Position numbers and translations under genes: made by a program. Positions 58,591 through 64,000 of a stretch of 64,000 bases of DNA are shown piece after piece. Positions within the stretch are counted from its first letter, which is position 1, and each line of letters begins with the position of its first letter. Under the pieces are notes generated by a model. The model was not told the DNA's origin. It worked only from the letters and a program-made list of their open reading frames with translations, and did no database searches. The DNA is from Sipunculus nudus (lineage: Eukaryota; Annelida; Sipuncula; Golfingiida; Sipunculidae), in the NCBI GenBank assembly GCA_026874595.1, contig CM049308.1, positions 11,807,501-11,871,500 on the forward strand. The letters are read 5' to 3'.

Positions 58591-59825
58591 TGTGAAAGGT
58601 AGCTCATTTTGGTACGTACGTTGTACTGTGATTTATGCGGTCATAGGGGCTGCATAAATGGCAAAGTTCAAGAGGCTTATCTGTGGAAAAGGGTCATATC
58701 TTGAATGTTGACCACGTGAACAAGACCTGAGCTACTATTATGAACTGTTTTTTGTCAACCGAGAGCCTATCAGCCCAAATAAACCATCAACAAACATTGA
58801 TCTTACGGCTTCGAAACCTTTGGACCTTACTTATACCTGTCCCAGTATAGCTGTAATGCAAATCGTCGTTAATACAGTTACTGAGGGGTCGTGCTGTGTT
58901 TTTGAAGGTGTGGTAAAGGTATGTAAATGCAGATGCGTATTTCCGGGTCCTCTGGACTGATTCATTTTATTGTTAGTGCATGTTTACTAGACCTGTTGGT
59001 CGTTTTCCTTTATTAGAATATGATTTGTATAAAAAAAACTGGTTTGAGCGATATCACTGTATAGATGGGGCTAGAGGTATAGCGTCCCCGGCTAAAATCA
59101 TCTCGTTTAATATCAATCCAAAAGTCGTTTTAAGTTCATATAAATCTACGTTTTTCAGCACCATCTACATCTCAAAAGCTTGTCCTTGTTATAATTCACG
59201 TATAAAATTTAATTTATACTTATCTCAGTACACATAAGAAATTTGGAAATGAATAAGACACATGGGAGTCGATGGTTATTTTGCATGTTATCATGTGTAC
59301 TACTAAAAGCAATACATATATAAAAATATTTAAACATTATTTCTATCAGTCTAAAAGAAGGACTTTGAGCCTGAAATGTTACCTCAAAGAAATGGCATTA
59401 TGTATTGTGAGCAAAAATTTCTAGAGCGTATTTGTCTCGAGCGTTAATGTATATGTTTCATATAAAAGTATATTGGGCCACCGTGTTGTGTGGGAGGATA
59501 TACATTATATGCTGAGTCATTGTGACGCTTGCCGTAAAGCACAGCATTTGGGGGGGGGGGGGGGGTCATCATGTACGTTAATTATTAAGACAGTAATCTT
59601 GATTATACATTTTATGCTGAATCATTGTGGCGATAGCCGTGTACCACAGCCTGGTGGGTCATGAACGTCATGTCAGTCTTGGTTACTTTTACGTTTCCTT
59701 GACTATAGTTTTCCTCATGAAACGAGCTCTTTGTTCATTTTTGTGTAATCAGATCACAAGCGCTTGAACTGCTATTAGTGTAGGTTCCGGTTAAATGTGT
59801 TACTTTTCTGGGTCATTTCCATAAA
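56740..59825. other. Intergenic, microsatellites only
   Basis: Apart from (TA)n tracts, a G run (59550-59565) and a weak two-copy repeat around it (TATGCTGARTCATTGTG), I see no gene or delimited element. Frames at 57588 and 58980 (85-86 codons) show no family signature. Confidence 0.5.
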
Positions 59826-60200
59826 ACTATTACTAATCTGACATTTTCCTAGCCTATTTCATACTATACGGTCTGTCTCTTCATTATTTACCTAATATTT
59901 GAGATAGGCAGGCAAGAAGGCCCGTTGTTAGGTCGGGGCATATATAGCAAACATGGACGCGCTTTCTGATTGGTTGATATGTCTACTACTGGAGTCTTCA
60001 CATGGTGAAACCGCTGATGTAACAATGGTTCAGCCAATCATGCATGTACTTCAAATTTAGCCTGAAACCGATGTGTCATGGCTGTTTGGCCTTACAACGG
60101 GGGCTTCTTGCCTGCTTATCTCAAATATTAAGTAAATAATAAAGAGATGGACCATTTAGTGCAAAACAACGCTAGGAATATGTCAGATAAGTAATAAGGA
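59826..60200. mobile_element. Fold-back element with ~110-bp arms
   Basis: The left arm (ATTACTAATCTGACATTTTC, TAATATTTGAGATAGGCAGG, CAAGAAGGCCCGTTGT) is matched in inverse on the right (ACAACGGGGGCTTCTTG, CCTGCTTATCTCAAATATTA, GACAGTAT-like end). The loop is ~120 bp. No target duplication was established. Probably a MITE. Confidence 0.78.
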
Positions 60201-60409
60201 AAAAAATCTAGCGCCTGTGATCAGATGATCAGATTTTCGCTTATTTTGAGATGTGCTGAGTTGGTCAGTGTGTGTGACATGTATATGTAGTTGTTACTCT
60301 CTAAATTTGCTGTCTAAATCTGGATCATTCATATTCACCTTTCACCTGCTCTTGTAATATATACTGAATGTGAGATAAGACATCATTTTAACATTCCATC
60401 ATCATTCAT

Positions 60410-61150
60410 CATGGTGAGATGTGTTTCTCCGTATCGTTTGGTCGAGAAAGAGTTTCTTGCATTACACACTGGTGGTGAGATTAAGATATTTGCATCACAC
60501 TGTCGCATAGACAGATATCTCTTGCTTTACCTTGTCAGAGAGGTACAATATTTGTTTACTTGCATTACGACGATGAGAGAAATTCTTTCAGCCCATTACA
60601 GTGTGCATTTGTTTATTTTACTGGACAGATAATATACCCTAACACCATTTTGATGGAGGTTAGAATCCCCTTACATCACACTCTTCAAGAGAAGTAAGGA
60701 GAAAAACAAAAGAGTTCTTTTGCAGCATTATGTTTTTAGAGAGATACATTTGGGTTTTACAGTTTTCTTGCAGCATCATGTTTTTGAGAAATCAATTTTG
60801 TTGAATAGGAGTTTCTTACAGCATTAAATTTTGGGAGATTTTAATTTTGTTGGAAAAAATTATCATACGGCATTTTTATAAATAAATTTTGTCAGATATA
60901 GTTCTCTTACGGCATACTTTTTTGAGAGGTGAAGTTTATTGGGTAGAGTTTTCTTACAGCAATACCTTTTTTTGATTACATTTTCTTGCACGTTGGACAA
61001 TTACGATCTTTGCATCACACTTTTCGAAACTTTTGATCTTGTGTCGGAATTTTCGAAACTCCTGCACTCTCATATTGGATAGGTAGTTGTCTTGTATTTA
61101 CTGACGGAGATATCGGTTCATCTTGCACTCTACTGTTGGACAGAGAGTGT
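60410..61150. repeat. Degenerate ~58-bp minisatellite
   Basis: A dozen or so loose units with TTCTTRCAGCATYATGTTTT, TGAGAGATYAATTTTGTTGG and ATAGAG. The strongest copies are at 60700-60970. Confidence 0.65.
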
Positions 61151-61979
61151 GAATTTCCCGGTTACATACTAGTATTGTAGGGCATTTCGAGCGCATCATT
61201 ATGTTGAATAATTTTATTTTTCTTTATATTGATGGAAGTTCAGGGTATCTGCCATTGGCGTAGACTTATGTCTGTTGATTTTCGCCATCTCTGTAGACAT
61301 ATCAGATAATTATGGATGTATTTAAATCCGCTGTTAAAAACAATAACTTGAAGTTTCCATTGTATTTATGAAACTTGAAATATTTTGCTGAATTGCATTC
61401 ATTCAACATGAAGGAGGAATTGTTAAGGTAATAAATGTAAAATACCATGGCACGTGGAGGTAGAAAAAATGGCTATGATCTTTTTCTACTGAAAATGCAA
61501 AGCAAAAACAAATACGGCGACTTTTGCCGAACACAGATTAATAGCTACCATTTATTAATAGGTTGCGTGCCGTGAAGACCTAGTCTGACCGGATTTCTGT
61601 CAGTTAAATTTAGTTTGAGTGTATATAAAGCCAAGTGTTTAAAAATCACAGGGATAAATGAATATATAGTGTATTTTTACACAAATTTATTAATTTTGTA
61701 TTAAAGGGATATTTTACCCATATGAATAGAGTAAAAGTTTGAAATTTCTTTTCCTCAGGGCCAGTTTTCTCTTAAAACAATGATACAAAGCGCTTCGAAA
61801 CTCCGTCGACTTCAATGTTGACATTAGTATGCTTTATATATATATATATATATAGTACAAACGTGTGGCTAAAGGTCATTTATAAAATTAGTTACCAAAC
61901 CTTTCATGCTCATTATAGGTTGTGAATGTGAATCAAGATGCATTAGGCCAAAAAAAGTTAAATAATAAATTAATAAATG

Positions 61980-62245
61980 GTGTTTTTTTAGGCACCGCCC
62001 ACGTCAATTTTAACCCCCGCTTCAATTTTTTTTCTTTATGTTCATCTTTCAAGAAGATAATATAATACATGCAATTTTGTTAATTTTTCCTTTGTTATGT
62101 AGTGCTTTTACCTGTTTAGAGAAAAAAATATGTTATTATTATGCTTTATACAGATCATATGACATTCTAATTGAAACATACAAAACAGGTAATAAAAAAC
62201 TGACCGCCCGCCCGCCCGCCCGCACTGATTTCTGACAAAAAAAAG
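61980..62245 (+). repeat. Dispersed repeat shared with 31350-31600
   Basis: Opens TAGGCACCGCCC, closes with (CCGC)n and GATTTCTGA. It directly precedes the reductase gene and may contain part of its 5' region. Confidence 0.5.
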
Positions 62246-62360
62246 TGCCTGAAAACTTTATACTTTTTTGGCCTTAGTTCTCCTTTATACCTGGCACTTG
62301 TATCTACATGGTAACAACAAAAATGTCTATGATATGAGAATGCTCACCAAAATTTTTCTC

Positions 62361-62370
62361 TTTTTTTTAG
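62361..62370 (+). promoter_or_regulatory. Predicted splice acceptor upstream of the reductase start
   Basis: A pyrimidine run CTCTTTTTTTTAG ends at 62370, just before the start codon at 62390. It implies a 5' UTR exon upstream and that transcription starts before the window's 62 kb repeat or within it. Predicted from sequence only. Confidence 0.55.
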
Positions 62371-62389
62371 AATTTAATTGGATACAGAT

Positions 62390-63469
62390 ATGGCAACGGG
62401 AGGTGGAACGGTTCTGGTAACAGGAGCCTCGGGTTACATCGCAACTCATGTTGTAAAACAATTACTTCAAGCTGGTTACAAAGTCCGCGGTACTGTACGT
62501 AGTTTGAAGAATGAGAAAAAGGTACAGCCCCTACGTGACATCTGTCCTGAAGCCAAGGGCGCCTTGGAACTAGTTGAGGCGGACTTGATGGACGAAAGCT
62601 CATGGGTTCCCGCAGTAGAGGGTTGTGATTTTGTGATGCATTTAGCAAGCCCATACCCTGCTACTAATCCGAAGACAGATGACGAATTAATCAAACCTGC
62701 TGTTGAAGGAACACTGTCAGTGCTGAGGGCTTGTAAAGCTGCAGGTACAGTCAAAAGAGTAGTCTTGACAAGTTCAGTAGCGTCTGTTGCATATTCGGCT
62801 CCGAATGGTAAAATCTGCACTGAGCAAGACTGGACCGACGAAGATGACATGACCAACGGAGCTTACATACGGAGCAAGGTGAAAGCTGAAAAGGCAGCGT
62901 GGAAGTTTATGGAGTCTCTGGGAGAAGGAGAAAAGTTTGAACTAGCTGTGGTCAACCCAGGCTTTGTGATGGGACCTGCTCTGTGTGGGACAATGACCAC
63001 AAGCATGGAAGCCCCGAAACAGCTCATGCAAAACGAGATGCCAATGTTAGCTAGAATAAGCTTTGCACTATGTGACGTCAGAGATGTTGCTACAGCCCAT
63101 CTCAGAGCGATGACGATACCCGAGGCAGCCGGTCATCGCCATATCATCGCCAACCGATCGATGTGGCTCCAAGAACTTGCTGCTATTATCGATAAGGAAT
63201 TCCGACCACAGGGATATAAGGTCCCATCCAAAAATGCGCCTAAATGGTTACTGCGTTTGATAGGCCTGTTTGATAAAACAACGAAGCTGATGCTTCCAAT
63301 GATCGACAAAGAAATCTTAGTAGACAACAATCGGCTCGTGAAGGTCTTGGGTATCAACCCATTTCCTGTGGAGCAGACCATTATCGACATGTGCTATGAC
63401 ATGGTTGACTCGGGTCACATCAAGAAAACCCCGCAGTACAAATCCCGCGCCACCGGAGCACAGACCTAG
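62390..63469 (+). CDS. Extended SDR NAD(P)-dependent reductase (dihydroflavonol/cinnamoyl-CoA-reductase-like)
   Basis: An uninterrupted 359-residue frame from ATG 62390 to TAG 63467-63469. Residues about 5-20 hold the Rossmann cofactor motif TGASGYIATHVVKQLL (TGxxGxxA/G), followed by RGTVRSLKNEKK, typical of NADP-preferring members. The LASPYP and VVLTSSVASVAY strands lead to the catalytic YIRSK (YxxxK) around residue 163, and NPGFVMGP follows. Length and order match the extended SDR family that includes dihydroflavonol reductase, cinnamoyl-CoA reductase and yeast YDR541C-type aldehyde/ketone reductases. The substrate in molluscs is unknown. A strong acceptor (TTTTTTTTAG, ending 62370) 19 bases before ATG suggests an upstream non-coding exon. 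A broken paralogue lies 26 kb away at 35161-36398, on the same strand. Confidence 0.93.
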   Translation: MATGGGTVLVTGASGYIATHVVKQLLQAGYKVRGTVRSLKNEKKVQPLRDICPEAKGALELVEADLMDESSWVPAVEGCDFVMHLASPYPATNPKTDDELIKPAVEGTLSVLRACKAAGTVKRVVLTSSVASVAYSAPNGKICTEQDWTDEDDMTNGAYIRSKVKAEKAAWKFMESLGEGEKFELAVVNPGFVMGPALCGTMTTSMEAPKQLMQNEMPMLARISFALCDVRDVATAHLRAMTIPEAAGHRHIIANRSMWLQELAAIIDKEFRPQGYKVPSKNAPKWLLRLIGLFDKTTKLMLPMIDKEILVDNNRLVKVLGINPFPVEQTIIDMCYDMVDSGHIKKTPQYKSRATGAQT

Positions 63470-63555
63470 AACAATCCTGTAGGAGAAGAAGGAGACCAGA
63501 CTCTAAATTGTGTGTTGAAACATATCAAGGTGGTCTTTAAAATGCTATTCTTTTT

Positions 63556-63765
63556 CATGCGTTTGGGATATCCTTTCATAATCAGTGTCATGCGTTTGGG
63601 ATATCCTTTCATAATAAGTGCCATGCGTTTGGGATATTCTTTCATAATCAGTGCCATGCGTTTGGGATATTCTTTCATAATCAGGGCCATGTGTTTGGGA
63701 TATCCTTTCAAAATCAGTGCCATGCGTTTGGGGTATCCTTTCAAAATCAGTGACATGCGTTTCTG
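63556..63765. repeat. 33-bp minisatellite after the reductase gene
   Basis: Six to seven tandem units of ATGCGTTTGGGATATCCTTT plus CATAATCAGTGCC. The unit is a multiple of three and lacks stops on the plus strand and in two minus-strand frames, so it gives 91- to 119-codon open frames on both strands. It begins 87 bases after the stop codon and probably lies in the 3' UTR. Confidence 0.93.
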
Positions 63766-64000
63766 CATGATATACTATCAGAATCAGATGTCTTTCTGTA
63801 AATACTCGGCGACCAATCAAGTAACATCATTTTCAGTTCAACTTTTTTTCAAACGTTTTATCAAACTTTGATAATACCCAGGCTCATTCCCTTTGACCTG
63901 ATGCTCCTCCATTTAATTAGACTGCAGTTGCACCTTTGACACTTTAGATGATAAGATGAAAATGTCAGCCTCAAAATATTGTGAGAAAATAAGAAATGAA

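Noticed and set aside
62378..62389. Earlier start of the reductase at a TTG
   Set aside because: TTG is not a usual start in animals; ATG at 62390 follows the predicted acceptor and matches the pseudogene's ATG.

Overview
The window is nuclear DNA of an animal, most likely a bivalve or other marine mollusc. It is AT-rich and intron-rich, the recognisable host genes are animal genes, and most of the rest is transposable elements. These include elements with core repeats, ACRG-type (GACGGACAGACGG) microsatellites and hairpin ends, like the 'pearl'/Helentron-associated elements known from bivalves. Species is inferred from this repeat style, not from a diagnostic gene.

Host genes. (1) 1873-5953 (+): last four coding exons, about 200 residues, of the radial-spoke head protein RSPH4A/RSPH6A, with a poly(A) signal at 6355. 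(2) 14019-30400 (-): a complete five-exon MRPS18A (mitoribosomal protein mL66), 191 aa, convergent with RSPH4A. Its introns are filled with related repeats, and a 59-bp minisatellite repeats its exon-3 splice donor four times. (3) 62390-63469 (+): an intact single-exon extended SDR reductase (dihydroflavonol-reductase/cinnamoyl-CoA-reductase-like), 359 aa. A broken paralogue lies at 35161-36398.

Mobile DNA. Four elements share ends (7620-11541, 14729-18130, 23061-24999 on the minus strand, 25837-28988): a CAAGKGACCCATGGGTCA-like start and a 3' hairpin. One can be delimited because the window also holds the corresponding empty site at 1-546. hAT-like elements with target-site duplications lie at 11577-13884 and 55829-56300, and probably 2099-3310. 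Mutator-like MITEs lie at 2571-2660 and 48405-48933. At 36649-47956 (-) is a decayed L1/Tx1-clade LINE, split by a DIRS/Ngaro-like tyrosine-recombinase retrotransposon (38071-43302, +). The LINE's first ORF appears to have carried a C-terminal NADAR (YbiA-like, ADP-ribose-related) domain after its coiled coil and RRM, which is the most unusual feature of the window.

Layout: 1-6.4 kb RSPH4A with an intronic hAT; 6.4-14 kb intergenic repeats; 14-30.4 kb MRPS18A; 30.4-35 kb non-coding with small repeats; 35-36.4 kb reductase pseudogene; 36.6-48 kb LINE with nested DIRS; 48.4-51 kb nested MITEs and a 181-bp core-repeat element; 51-62 kb mostly unassigned sequence with microsatellites, MITEs and minisatellites; 62.4-63.5 kb reductase gene followed by a 33-bp minisatellite. 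No rRNA, CRISPR or intact transposase was seen.
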